From CAXRDE01 sp964229355 (lineage in GTDB: Bacteria; Cyanobacteriota; Sericytochromatia; UBA7694), in NCBI GenBank assembly GCA_964229355.1, contig CAXRDE010000016.1:186001-250000 (forward strand): a stretch of DNA of 64,000 nucleotides, in the 5' to 3' direction. The notes below the pieces were generated by a model, which worked only from the letters and a program-made list of their open reading frames with translations, ran no database searches and was not told the origin of the DNA. Both the position numbers and the translations under genes were made by a program. This document shows, one piece after another, positions 41,591 through 50,684 of the stretch. Numbering within the stretch: the first letter of the stretch is position 1; each line of letters starts with the position of its first letter.

Positions 41591-43868
41591 AAAATACCTC
41601 TTGAATAACAGGAACAGAAAAATAACTTAGTTTCGCCAGGGACTGAATGCAATAAATACTCCACAAAAAACAGGTGATCAGGGCAATTTTCCAAAAAATT
41701 TCGGGTACCTGGGGATCTTCGTCGTCGGATGTGGGTAGAGCGGTATGCAGGGGGTCTGGGGTTTGAAACACCAGATTTCTTTCGGACTCTAAATGGGCCT
41801 GCAGCTCTGTAAAGGTGTGGTACCGGTTGCGTGGCTCTGTAGAAAGGGCTTTGTACACCACCCGCGCCAGAGACTCAGGAATATCTTCAGGCAGGGGTTC
41901 AGGCTTCAAGATTTGGCCAAGACGCGCTTCTCGAAGCTGGGCCACATCATAGGGGAACCGATGGACCAGCAATTCGTACATCAATACGCCCAGGGCAAAA
42001 ATATCGGTGCTCTCGTTGGGAGACTGCCCGCTATTGCTGAGAAGTTCTGGGGCCATATAGCGCATGGTATGGGGCACCTTACAACTCAGGTCTTGTTCAG
42101 CCTTACTCCAGGGCATAAAATCCAGCAGTGTGACTTTCCAGCCTTCAGAAAGCATCACGTTTTCTGGCTTAATGTCGCCATGCACATAACCCTGTTTGTG
42201 AATGTAGCTGAGTACTGCAGCCAGCTGAACACCAATTTGCCGCACTTCTTCAGGCAAAAGTCCCTGCTGTTGCGGACGCTTCTCCAGGGTAACCCTCAGA
42301 TTACGGCCTTCAATCCACTCCATCACCACATACGCATCATCGTGCTCAATCAGGGTGTCACGAAGGCTAACCAACCCCGGATGCTTGAGGGATTTGAGGG
42401 CGTCCAGGGGTTCAAGAGCTTGTCGTAGCTCTTGCTGGCGCGCCTGATGATGGGTAATGGGAGGCATTAAGATTTTTTTGAGGGCCACGTTCTTGTGGGT
42501 TTGGGTGTCAACAGCCTGATACACCAGACTGTTGACACTCACCGCACGGGGTAAGGCATCAGCGGGCACCAGATAGCGGGCTCCAATTTTATCGCTGACG
42601 CCTTTTTCGAGGGCTGAGTAAAAAGCGTGTACCGTTGAAAAGCGATGGTCTTTGTCGAAACGAATGGAGCGTGCAATCAGGCCATCCATGTATCCTGGCA
42701 GGCCGTTGATTTTGCAACTGGGCGGCTCCCAACGGGACTCATCGTAATGGCTGGGGAGCCCGCCGGTGAGCAGCTCATAAAAGACCACCCCAATGGAATA
42801 TACGTCGACCCGTTGATCCAGTTGGTGAGAACCAATCATGTATTCAGGGGCGCAATAGGGGTTTTCCCGGGTAAGCTTTTTGAAATCACTGGTTTGCAGG
42901 GTGTGCATGTCTTTGTTTTTGGCCACATCAAAGTTCAAGACCTTCAGGCGATGCCCGGGTGTCACCAGCATGTTCTCGGGATTCAGATTGCGGTGAATCA
43001 CGCCCTGGTTATGGGCGTACATGACAGCCTGACAGAGATCTTTGATCAGTTGAATGGCGGTGGTTAAGGGGATGTCGCCGGGATGTTTGTTCATGTACTG
43101 TCGCAGGGTAATGGCACCTTCACACCACTCAGAAACAATATAGCAACGTTCTTCCTGGGGAATCAGTTTTTCTACCTGCACAATGTTTTCGTGCAGCAGC
43201 TTTTGGGCGACTTTTGCCCCGCGTACCACCGCGTGACGGGCCAGTTGGTCGGGGTCATAGGGCAGGGTAATTTCTTTTAAGAGAACGGGGTGATCGTTGA
43301 CGGTATTGACCGCCAAATATTTAACTTGTTCAGGGGTGCGTTCAAGCTCCGATAAAATATGATAGCGATCCACCCGTTGAAAAGACATATCGGCTTTGAG
43401 AATATCCAATAAGGTTTTGATTTCATCGGCTTGCAGTTGTAGGGGGGCAGATTCAATATAGTTGCGAACCTGGCTCCAGGGCACAAAGGCCACATAAGGG
43501 GTTGCTTCGCCTTCCATGTTGCCATCTTGCACCACGATGGAAAGCTGAAAAGGAGGGACATGGGACACAAAGCGAGATAAAAACTCAAACAGTAAGGCCG
43601 CACTGTGCTCCAGCTGTTGAGCGACTTTCACAAAGTGAGGGGAGCGGTGCTCACGGTAGACCAGGTGGTAGGACAGCAGGTGTAAACCCGTGGGGCCCAC
43701 CACCAAAATGTGCTGGTCCTCAGAAGGCGGCTCACTGTCTCGTAGTGGTCGTCCCAGGGCCTGTAAGGGATTGGGAATCACCGAGTACTGATCGCCCAGG
43801 GCTAACAGGTAACGGACACCTACAAAATCACGGATTTCAGCTTGCTGAATCGTGCGCAATTCAGCCAC
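41583..43868 (-). CDS. Protein with two Ser/Thr kinase-like domains, degenerate motifs and a C-terminal TM segment
   Basis: 761 residues. 1-165: unknown domain whose QHILVVGPTGLHLLSYH recalls NERD-type nuclease-related domains (guess). 170-425: first kinase domain with Lys 198, but HRN instead of HRD (292-294) and NFD instead of DFG (312-314), so probably a pseudokinase. 430-690: second kinase domain with Lys 464 or 465, HGDIKPEN keeping the catalytic Asp (565), and DFM for DFG (583-585); it may be active. Neither has a normal Gly-rich loop. 725-745: one TM segment. It overlaps uvrB upstream and the Crp-like gene downstream, each by 8 bases. Confidence 0.82.
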   Translation of the reverse strand: MAELRTIQQAEIRDFVGVRYLLALGDQYSVIPNPLQALGRPLRDSEPPSEDQHILVVGPTGLHLLSYHLVYREHRSPHFVKVAQQLEHSAALLFEFLSRFVSHVPPFQLSIVVQDGNMEGEATPYVAFVPWSQVRNYIESAPLQLQADEIKTLLDILKADMSFQRVDRYHILSELERTPEQVKYLAVNTVNDHPVLLKEITLPYDPDQLARHAVVRGAKVAQKLLHENIVQVEKLIPQEERCYIVSEWCEGAITLRQYMNKHPGDIPLTTAIQLIKDLCQAVMYAHNQGVIHRNLNPENMLVTPGHRLKVLNFDVAKNKDMHTLQTSDFKKLTRENPYCAPEYMIGSHQLDQRVDVYSIGVVFYELLTGGLPSHYDESRWEPPSCKINGLPGYMDGLIARSIRFDKDHRFSTVHAFYSALEKGVSDKIGARYLVPADALPRAVSVNSLVYQAVDTQTHKNVALKKILMPPITHHQARQQELRQALEPLDALKSLKHPGLVSLRDTLIEHDDAYVVMEWIEGRNLRVTLEKRPQQQGLLPEEVRQIGVQLAAVLSYIHKQGYVHGDIKPENVMLSEGWKVTLLDFMPWSKAEQDLSCKVPHTMRYMAPELLSNSGQSPNESTDIFALGVLMYELLVHRFPYDVAQLREARLGQILKPEPLPEDIPESLARVVYKALSTEPRNRYHTFTELQAHLESERNLVFQTPDPLHTALPTSDDEDPQVPEIFWKIALITCFLWSIYCIQSLAKLSYFSVPVIQEVFYE

Positions 43869-45849
43869 GGCGCACTTCCTGCTGGAGCTTTTCGAGTTCT
43901 TTGATCTGGTCTCTAAGCATCATGGCCCGTTCAAAGTCGAGCATATCTGCAGCGGTGCGCATTTCCAGCTCTAATTTACTGAGAATACTGCCCAAATCCT
44001 GATCCTGCGGCAGTAGCTTTTCGCGCACCGTATATTTTTCGGTTTTTTGAGACACCCGCAGTTTATCCAGCAGGGGGTTGTGGGTGGTTTTGACGATGGC
44101 GCGAGGCGTTAAGCCATGGGCCGTGTTGTGGTCCTTTTGAATTTCACGGCGGCGTTCGGTTTCTTCAATCGCCTGGGCCATGGAATCGGTCATGCGATTG
44201 GCATACAGCAGCACGCGCCCTTCCACATGGCGGGCGGCACGACCCATGGTCTGAATGAGCGAGCGGTGGCTGCGTAAAAAGCCTTCTTTGTCGGCATCGA
44301 GAATAGCCACCAGCGAAACCTCGGGTAAATCGAGCCCTTCCCGGAGCAGGTTGACGCCGATCAAGACGTCGAATTTCCCTTCGCGCAGATCCCTTAAAAT
44401 TTCTACCCGTTCAATGGCATCAATATCTGAGTGCAAATATTTCACTTGAATACCAAGCTCTGCAAGATAGTCGGTTAAGTCCTCGGCCATTTTTTTTGTC
44501 AGGGTGGTTACCAGCACCCGCTCTTTGCGTTTAACGCAGCCCTGTACCTCATCAATGAGATCATCCACCTGATCTTCAAGGGGACGCACTTCCACCACAG
44601 GGTCTAAAAGACCCGTGGGGCGAATGATTTGCTCGACGACCCGTTGACTGTCGCGCATTTCATCGTCGCCGGGTGTGGCGGAAACAAAAATGGCCTGGTG
44701 TACTTTTTTCCAAAATTCGTCTTGCTTGAGCGGGCGGTTATCCAGGGCGCTGGGCAGACGAAAACCGTGATCCACGAGGGTTTGTTTACGACTGCGATCC
44801 CCTTCATACATGCCTCGCAGTTGAGGCAATGTCACATGGGACTCGTCCACCACCAGCAAAAAGTCATCGGGGAAGTAGTCCAATAACGTAGAAGGAGCGG
44901 AGCCGGGAGCACGGCCTTCCATATGGCGGGAGTAATTTTCGATGCCGTTGCAATAGCCGACTTCAGCAATCATTTCGAGATCATAGCGTGTGCGCTGTTC
45001 GAGACGTTGGGCTTCGAGCAGTTTTTGCTCAGCCCGTAACACCGTCAGGCGTTCTTCCAATTCCTGTTCAATATCATGCATGGCGCGCTGGAGCTCTTCG
45101 GGGGGCATAACAAAGTGTTTGGCCGGGTAAATGCGCAAGCGCTGGTAACTTTTGAGACGCTTGCCCGTGAGCGGATCAATTTCTGACATGCGCTCAATTT
45201 CCTGGTCAAAAAACTCAATGCGCAAGACTTTCTCTTCATAGGGGAGACCAATATCGATCATTTCGCCCCGTACACGAAACGTACCCCGCTGCATTTCGTA
45301 ATCGTTGCGGGTGTACTGCACCTCTGTCAAATGGTGCAGCAAAGCCTTGCGATCTACCACCTGCCCCACTTCCAGAGGAATAGACGCTTTGAGATATTCC
45401 TGGGGGGTTCCCAAACCGTAGATACAAGAGACTGAGGCCACAATAATCACATCACGACGTTCAAATAAAGAGCGGGTGGCAGAGTGGCGCAAACGATCAA
45501 TTTCTTCGTTGACTGCAGCCGTCTTTTCGACAAAGGTGTCGCTGGTGGGAAGATAAGCCTCAGGACGGTAATAGTCGTAGTAAGAAATAAAATACTCGAC
45601 GGCATTTTCAGGAAAAAATGCTCGCAGCTCATTGGAAAGTTGGGCTGCGAGGGTTTTATTGTGTGCGATGACCAGTGTAGGGCGTTGAACCTGGGCAATC
45701 ACGTTGGCAATGGTAAAGGTTTTGCCAGATCCGGTGACACCCAGCAGGGTTTGTTTGAGCTCTTTTTGCTTAAGCCCTTCTACCAGTGAAGCAATGGCTG
45801 CTGGCTGATCCCCTGCGGGTTGATAGCCCCCTTGAAGGAGGAATGACAC
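43861..45849 (-). CDS. uvrB: Excinuclease ABC subunit B
   Basis: Damage-recognition helicase-like subunit of nucleotide excision repair. Walker A LLGVTGSGKTFT at about 35-46, the Tyr-rich beta-hairpin YFISYYDYYRPEAYLP (damage probing), helicase motif FLLVVDESHVTLPQ, FVSATPGDDE, GVNLLREGLDLPEVSLV, QTMGRAARHVEG, and a C-terminal UVR domain (MLDFERAMMLRDQIKELE) that binds UvrC. 662 residues is the normal length. tatA ends 3 bases upstream and the kinase gene overlaps its end, an unusual setting for uvrB. Confidence 0.97.
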   Translation of the reverse strand: MSFLLQGGYQPAGDQPAAIASLVEGLKQKELKQTLLGVTGSGKTFTIANVIAQVQRPTLVIAHNKTLAAQLSNELRAFFPENAVEYFISYYDYYRPEAYLPTSDTFVEKTAAVNEEIDRLRHSATRSLFERRDVIIVASVSCIYGLGTPQEYLKASIPLEVGQVVDRKALLHHLTEVQYTRNDYEMQRGTFRVRGEMIDIGLPYEEKVLRIEFFDQEIERMSEIDPLTGKRLKSYQRLRIYPAKHFVMPPEELQRAMHDIEQELEERLTVLRAEQKLLEAQRLEQRTRYDLEMIAEVGYCNGIENYSRHMEGRAPGSAPSTLLDYFPDDFLLVVDESHVTLPQLRGMYEGDRSRKQTLVDHGFRLPSALDNRPLKQDEFWKKVHQAIFVSATPGDDEMRDSQRVVEQIIRPTGLLDPVVEVRPLEDQVDDLIDEVQGCVKRKERVLVTTLTKKMAEDLTDYLAELGIQVKYLHSDIDAIERVEILRDLREGKFDVLIGVNLLREGLDLPEVSLVAILDADKEGFLRSHRSLIQTMGRAARHVEGRVLLYANRMTDSMAQAIEETERRREIQKDHNTAHGLTPRAIVKTTHNPLLDKLRVSQKTEKYTVREKLLPQDQDLGSILSKLELEMRTAADMLDFERAMMLRDQIKELEKLQQEVRRG

Positions 45850-45852
45850 CGT

Positions 45853-46011
45853 TTATTTCTTGATTTCTTGTTCGATTTCGCGAGACGCGTTTTTGAACTC
45901 AGACATCGCTTTGCCGACGGCACGGCCAACATCAGGTAATTTACCAGGGCCAAAAATAATGAGGGCAAGCGCTAAAATAAGGAGTAATTCAGGAACACCA
46001 ATTCCAAACAT
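45853..46011 (-). CDS. tatA: Sec-independent translocase subunit TatA
   Basis: 52 residues: MFGIGVPELLLILALALIIF forms the short TM helix, then the FGPGKLPDVG hinge and an amphipathic helix (RAVGKAMSEFKNASREIE), a standard TatA. It assembles the pore for folded proteins with twin-arginine signals. AAAGGA lies 8 bases before the ATG, and TAGAAT (46043-46048) on the minus strand may be its -10. It is the first gene of tatA-uvrB-kinase-crp. tatC is not in the window. Confidence 0.95.
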   Translation of the reverse strand: MFGIGVPELLLILALALIIFGPGKLPDVGRAVGKAMSEFKNASREIEQEIKK

Positions 46012-46051
46012 AGTAAGAGTCCTTTGTGATTGTTCTCCTTGTATTCTACAC

Positions 46052-47665
46052 TTATTTTGAAGTGAGCGGCAGCATGATGCTCACGCAGGTTCCTTTATTT
46101 TCTTCACTTTTAATGTTTACATAGCCTTTGTGCAATTCCACAATGCGACGGGTAATAGCCAGGCCCATGCCATGACTGGCTTCCCCCCGAAGTCCCAGGC
46201 GACGTACCTGTTCCTCCCGTGAAAACACCAGCTTGAGTTTTGTTTCTGGAATCCCAATCCCTGTATCCTGGATTTCTAAATGGGCCATGGGCGTATCACC
46301 CAAAAGGGTTTTTTGAAGCCGGATGCGAATTTCCCCACCTGAGGGTGTGAACTTACAGGCATTTTGAATCACGTTGCTTAAAACCCGAGCAAAGACGGGC
46401 TCATCCAGCGCCACCCACAGCGGACGCTCTGTAATCTCCAGATGATGGCTTAACAGGTAGCGATCGGCTTGCATGAGAGGGACTTTGAGATATTGTTTGA
46501 TCCAGTGGTTGAACAGGACCTTTTCAAAATGAGGCACATAGGACTTTTCACCCAGGCGCTCAAACTCCAGGATGCTCTGAATGAGAATTAAGGAACGCTG
46601 AGCGGCTTCCTGCAAGTCCTCAAGAATCTCCTGGTGCTGGCAAAGGGATTGCTCGGGATGGCTCACCGCTCGGTCCAGCAGGAGTTCGGTGAATCCACTG
46701 ACCGCGGAAAGGGGACTCCTCAGATCATGGGCCAAAATGGCCATCAGCCGATCTTTACTGACGTTGCTCTCTGTAATCCGCTGGATAAAATCTTCTCGCT
46801 CTAAGAGGCTGGCAAACCACTGGCTTAACAGTTCAAAAAACTCCTGGTTTTCGCGCTGTTCAAATAGGGCTGTGGGTGGGGTTGTAGACGCGGTGTTAAA
46901 AAAAGCAAAGCAGCCCAGCAGGTTGTTTTGGGAGTCGTACAGTGGGCGTCCCCACACCTGTTGAAAAGGCGTGTCTTTCACGGGCAATACACTGATTTCC
47001 TGGGGGCTCTCTGTGGCCAGCGGCGTTGCCCAGGGAAGCAGGGTTTTGTATTCACTGCTTCTCAAATCTCCGGTGGCAAAGGCAACGCCAAAATCCTGAG
47101 CGAGACGGGGGTCATCTAAAGGACGAATAAACAAGGCGACGGGGCTCTGGAAGGTTTCTGCAATCAAGGCCAGCGCTTGCTGTGCTTTTTGTTTGAACAA
47201 GAGCTGTTGGTCTGATTGTAGAGCCGTTAGTTTTCTCAGGCCAGTTTCAAAACGTTGCAGGGTGGCTTCGTCGTTTTTTCGCTGTGTGATGACATGGGCA
47301 ATGGAAATCAGTTGGATAATTTCGCCCTTATCGTTTCGGATAGGCGTGGTGGAAACGTTCAGCCAATATGCCTGGCCAGTGGGGGTTTCGCACAGCATCT
47401 CCTCTTGCCAGCCACCCCGCTCCTGAACCTGCTGAAAGATTTTCATGACATAGTCAGCGGGGTAGTGACTTTGTTTATGAAAGAACATACATTGGTTCAA
47501 AAGTTCTTCGCGCGCATAACCCGTTACATCACAGGCAAAATCGTTGACGTAGGTAATAACACCCTCATGGCCACGTGTCCACACCAGGGCGTACTGGTTT
47601 AAGGCCTGGTCAAGATGTCGGAGACGTTGCATTTCGGTGGAAAGGTCAGAGCTAGAGATGGACAT
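46052..47665 (-). CDS. PAS-GAF-like sensor histidine kinase
   Basis: No TM segment, so cytoplasmic. Residues about 20-130 form a PAS domain (GVITYVNDFACDVTGYAREELL, then WLNVSTTPIRNDKGEIIQLI); 150-290 looks like a GAF domain; 310-375 is the HisKA region with the phosphorylated His in ILAHDLRSPLSAVSGFTELL. 420-535 is the ATPase domain: VIQNACKFTPSGGEIRIRL (N box), IQDTGIGIPE (G1) and GMGLAITRRIVELHKGYV (G2). I chose ATG 47665, because earlier ATGs fall inside a terminator hairpin. No response regulator is adjacent; the last base lies about 40 bases from tatA. Confidence 0.88.
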   Translation of the reverse strand: MSISSSDLSTEMQRLRHLDQALNQYALVWTRGHEGVITYVNDFACDVTGYAREELLNQCMFFHKQSHYPADYVMKIFQQVQERGGWQEEMLCETPTGQAYWLNVSTTPIRNDKGEIIQLISIAHVITQRKNDEATLQRFETGLRKLTALQSDQQLLFKQKAQQALALIAETFQSPVALFIRPLDDPRLAQDFGVAFATGDLRSSEYKTLLPWATPLATESPQEISVLPVKDTPFQQVWGRPLYDSQNNLLGCFAFFNTASTTPPTALFEQRENQEFFELLSQWFASLLEREDFIQRITESNVSKDRLMAILAHDLRSPLSAVSGFTELLLDRAVSHPEQSLCQHQEILEDLQEAAQRSLILIQSILEFERLGEKSYVPHFEKVLFNHWIKQYLKVPLMQADRYLLSHHLEITERPLWVALDEPVFARVLSNVIQNACKFTPSGGEIRIRLQKTLLGDTPMAHLEIQDTGIGIPETKLKLVFSREEQVRRLGLRGEASHGMGLAITRRIVELHKGYVNIKSEENKGTCVSIMLPLTSK

Positions 47666-47716
47666 AGAATCGCTTTTTCTTTGATTATGATGGGAGAGTG
47701 GCATGTGAAAAAGCAA

Positions 47717-47740
47717 AAAAGCCCTGAAAAAAGGGCTTTT
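47717..47740 (-). terminator. Terminator after the Pro-rich membrane protein gene
   Basis: On the minus strand AAAAGCCCT pairs with AGGGCTTTT around TTTTTC and is followed by TTGCTTTTT. Strong rho-independent form. Confidence 0.85.
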
Positions 47741-47781
47741 CGATATGAATTAATCACACATTGTCTTGCGGCAAAGCCGAG

Positions 47782-48330
47782 TTAATACTGGGGAGGGCGG
47801 TACATGGGATTACGCTGCATGTTTTGCTGGGCGTTGGGATCCATGTATTGTCCTGGTGGTGGCTGCTGATATCGTTGGCCGTTCTGGGGGTAAACAGGGG
47901 GCTGAGGCATTTGACCGCCGGGCATTTGGGGTTGTTGTTTGGCGGCCTTATTACGGGACACTGCACGACCAATAGCGCTAATGGCTAACATGGCCACCCC
48001 GAGAATAATGGCTCCAATAGGACCCGATAAACCCACCAGACCGGCAGCGAAGAAACCGCCCACGGCACCTAAAATTCCAAAGGCCACGTCTTTTTTAGAA
48101 ACATACTCTACAGGGGCTTCCGGTTGACCCGCACCGGGCATACCGGCAATGGGACGTTGAGGACCTGTGGGAGGCATACCGGGGCGGTACGCGTCAGGGG
48201 GCATGACACCACCTACCATTTGCGGTTGACCCGGACGGTAAACCACGGGTTGAGGATACCCTTGCTGGGGGCCTCCTGTGGGCATGGGGGGTTGGTAGGG
48301 ATTGGGTCGATTCGACGGTATGTAAGACAT
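47782..48330 (-). CDS. Pro/Gln/Gly-rich protein with a Gly-rich membrane hairpin
   Basis: 182 residues in three parts: a disordered N terminus rich in Pro, Gly, Gln and Tyr (PMPTGGPQQGYPQPVVYRPG), a hydrophobic Gly/Ala-rich stretch at about 82-121 (VAFGILGAVGGFFAAGL and GPIGAIILGVAMLAISAIG) that would form two TM helices, and a disordered Pro/Gln/Met tail. No signal peptide or known family. Similar composition to the six-repeat protein's linkers. A ribosome site GGAGG precedes the ATG, and an inverted repeat lies in the leader region. Function unknown. Confidence 0.65.
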   Translation of the reverse strand: MSYIPSNRPNPYQPPMPTGGPQQGYPQPVVYRPGQPQMVGGVMPPDAYRPGMPPTGPQRPIAGMPGAGQPEAPVEYVSKKDVAFGILGAVGGFFAAGLVGLSGPIGAIILGVAMLAISAIGRAVSRNKAAKQQPQMPGGQMPQPPVYPQNGQRYQQPPPGQYMDPNAQQNMQRNPMYRPPQY

Positions 48331-48358
48331 CCGGGGGGCCTCCGCAGATTTTTAATAG

Positions 48359-48408
48359 GTTGCTTAGTTACATTATGCCCTGCTCAGGCGCTAAACTTGC
48401 TAAGCAAC
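48359..48408 (-). repeat. Inverted repeat in the upstream region of the Pro-rich membrane protein gene
   Basis: GTTGCTTAG (48359-48367) and CTAAGCAAC (48400-48408) are perfectly complementary and 32 bases apart. It may form a leader RNA stem or bind a regulator. The rest of the 262-base divergent gap (48409-48592) is AT-rich and otherwise has only a TATAAA (48572-48577) 15 bases before the PHP gene. Confidence 0.45.
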
Positions 48409-48592
48409 GCTGTAAATTAAACAAAAAAATGCAAAAAATTAAGACAGGCTTAACTTTGGCGGGGATTGTATTGCGAAAGTAGATCGCCCGCTGCTGTTAG
48501 TATAAATGCTTTTGGAAATTATTTCATCTTAATTTTGAAAAAAGGCTCGGGGGGCACTGGAAAATCGGATCTATAAATGTTAAGTTTAATTT

Positions 48593-49882
48593 ATGCGTAA
48601 TACAAAAATTGTTTCACAACTGATTATCTTTTCTGCCCTGGTGGCCTGCCAACCTCGGCAAATGCCCCAGAGTTTTTCAAATGGAACGCCTTTGTTTCAG
48701 GGACAAAACAGCCGTTTTCAGTCCGCTGCTCAGGGCGGGATGAACATTTATGTGGGCAATTTACATTCCCATACCTCGTTTTCAGACGGCATTTTGACCC
48801 CTCGCGAAGCCTATACCATGGCCAAAGGCAATGGCTTACATTTTATGGCGGTGACCGAACACAACCACTCCGCCGCGGGCGGTGATGATGGGATTTACCT
48901 GACAGAGCAACGTTACGAAGAGCTCAAAAAAACCGCCCGAGATTTTACCAAAGACGGTGAGTTTGTAGCCATGTATGGTCAGGAGTTTTCTACGATTTCC
49001 TCGGGCAATCACATGAATATTTTTGAAGCCAACGAAATCGTTCGCGTCAAAAACGGTGATTTTAAAACCCTTTATGAGAAGTGGTTGCCCGCGCATCCTG
49101 AGGTTCCTTTTGTGCAGTTTAACCACCCCGGTGTTGAGCGAGATCTGGGTATTGAATCACCGCAAGCCTTTGACGTCAATGCTGAAGAAGCTGCCGAAGA
49201 GGCCTTGCACGCCAATGAAATGACTGCTCAGGGCTCGTCGTTGTTTAATGACTATGGTTACGACGATTACGGTCGCAATTTTCAGCGTCTGGCGGCTGCG
49301 GCAAATCCTTACGTTCAAACCATTGAAATTTTAAACGGTCCGGGCACCCGCCCCCGGCCGTTGCCCAAAGTGGATGCTTACCACGAACGGGACTATCTCT
49401 TTTATTTAAATGAAGGTTTTCAACTGGCTCCCGTGGCTGATCAAGACAACCATTTCGCCCACTGGGGTAGTTTATCGCCTGCCCGTACGGGGGTAGTGGC
49501 CCCTGTGTTAACCAAAGCTGCGATTTATGACGCTTTGCGCAAACGCCATGTTTTTGCCACAGAAGACAATAATCTCTTTGTCACTTTAAAAGCAGGCAAT
49601 GCCTGGATGGGGGATGTTATTCCGACCCAGGCCAGTGTGACCCTTGAAGTAACGGCTACCGACGCCGATGAGTCAGGGCCTTTACAGGTGCTGATCTTTG
49701 TCGATCAGGTGGGCGGCGCTGTGGCTCGTCCTGTACATCAGGCCCAAATTCAACCGGGTGAAACCCTGTCCTGGCAGTGGGAAGGACTTCAGCCTGGCAT
49801 GTATGCTTTTGCCAAAGTCACGCAAATCAACGCCTCAGGGACTCAGGATGATGCCTGGACAGCCCCTGTCTTTGTGAATTGA
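48593..49882 (+). CDS. PHP-domain (CehA-like) metallohydrolase lipoprotein
   Basis: Signal peptide and lipobox ALVAC (residue 19). PHP fold with metal ligands in NLHSHTSFSDG (HxH), a second in FMAVTEHNHSA, Glu in MYGQEFST, His in VQFNHPG and Asp-His in PVADQDNHFAH. CehA/McbA-type PHP proteins hydrolyse phosphoester, carbamate or similar small substrates and often lie outside the cytoplasm. Residues about 340-429 are a C-terminal beta-sandwich. 429 residues. The end overlaps the convergent hydrolase by 40 bases. The substrate cannot be told. Confidence 0.82.
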   Translation: MRNTKIVSQLIIFSALVACQPRQMPQSFSNGTPLFQGQNSRFQSAAQGGMNIYVGNLHSHTSFSDGILTPREAYTMAKGNGLHFMAVTEHNHSAAGGDDGIYLTEQRYEELKKTARDFTKDGEFVAMYGQEFSTISSGNHMNIFEANEIVRVKNGDFKTLYEKWLPAHPEVPFVQFNHPGVERDLGIESPQAFDVNAEEAAEEALHANEMTAQGSSLFNDYGYDDYGRNFQRLAAAANPYVQTIEILNGPGTRPRPLPKVDAYHERDYLFYLNEGFQLAPVADQDNHFAHWGSLSPARTGVVAPVLTKAAIYDALRKRHVFATEDNNLFVTLKAGNAWMGDVIPTQASVTLEVTATDADESGPLQVLIFVDQVGGAVARPVHQAQIQPGETLSWQWEGLQPGMYAFAKVTQINASGTQDDAWTAPVFVN

Positions 49883-50655
49883 GTTCCGAAGCTCTCATGT
49901 AAAGCCGACACGATGGCCTGATTGTTTTCATTCAGAAGACAGTGGCCCGCGTGGGGAATAATAATCTCTCTCGCCTGTGGGAGCCGGGGCACGAGGGCAC
50001 TGGTGGCCTTTGAAATAAAGGTTTCTTTTTGGCCGCGAATGCAGGTGATCGGCAGTTGGCACGCGCTAAAATCCCAGGGCAATAAGCCGGGGTAGTGTTT
50101 TAACCACATGCTTTGCACCTGACGGCAGGACCGCATATAGGCTTCCACAAAGCTGGCCACTCTGACCGGATCTGCTTTTTCAGGGGCCCAGGCCAATGCG
50201 TTTAGATATTGCACCAGGGGCTTGCGGCGGTGTTTGTCCCAGGGATAGGTTTTCGCGAGCAAGGGCAAACTGGCTTTTACCAACGGGCGCAGTTCAAAAA
50301 TAGCGGGCTCCATCCACACTGCTGCGCGGGGGGAGTGGGTGGCCATCAACAGGTAAGATACCAGGGCACCCAGGGAGTGGGCCATTAAAACAAAGTCTGA
50401 TCCCACCTGCGCATCAATAAAGTCGCTGACGATCTTCAGATATTGCTCTAGCGTTGTGGGTTTACAGCCCAGGGAGTAACCGTGTCCCGGTAGGTCAGGG
50501 GCGACCACGCGGTAATGGGGGCTTAATGTGGCTAAAATGGGCAGATACAATTGTGCGTCGGCACCATTGCCATGTAAAAGCAAGAGGGTGGGACCATGAC
50601 CAAATTCCAGATAATGTAAGCCACTCCGGGGATCACGCATATATTCAGACATCAA
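49843..50655 (-). CDS. Alpha/beta-hydrolase
   Basis: 270 residues, classical fold: LLLLHGNGADAQLYLP (oxyanion loop), VVAPDLPGHGYS, nucleophile Ser in LMAHSLGALVSYLL, Asp/Glu region in ITCIRGQKETFISK, and catalytic His in IIPHAGHCLLNENN. No signal peptide. The type (esterase, epoxide hydrolase, C-C hydrolase) cannot be decided. The start has two adjacent ATGs; I kept the first. The 3' end overlaps the convergent PHP gene by 40 bases. The GNAT gene ends 30 bases upstream, so the two may be co-transcribed. Confidence 0.85.
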   Translation of the reverse strand: MMSEYMRDPRSGLHYLEFGHGPTLLLLHGNGADAQLYLPILATLSPHYRVVAPDLPGHGYSLGCKPTTLEQYLKIVSDFIDAQVGSDFVLMAHSLGALVSYLLMATHSPRAAVWMEPAIFELRPLVKASLPLLAKTYPWDKHRRKPLVQYLNALAWAPEKADPVRVASFVEAYMRSCRQVQSMWLKHYPGLLPWDFSACQLPITCIRGQKETFISKATSALVPRLPQAREIIIPHAGHCLLNENNQAIVSALHESFGTQFTKTGAVQASS

Positions 50656-50684
50656 GAAGCACTCCTTCGGACATTGTGTTCATC

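Noticed and set aside
41793..42428. A 211-codon ORF on the plus strand
   Set aside because: It lies wholly inside the double-kinase gene, which has family motifs; the plus-strand translation has no recognisable domain.
48456..48474. Sigma-54-like promoter (TGGC ... TTGC)
   Set aside because: The GG and GC elements are 3 bases too far apart for a functional -24/-12 promoter.
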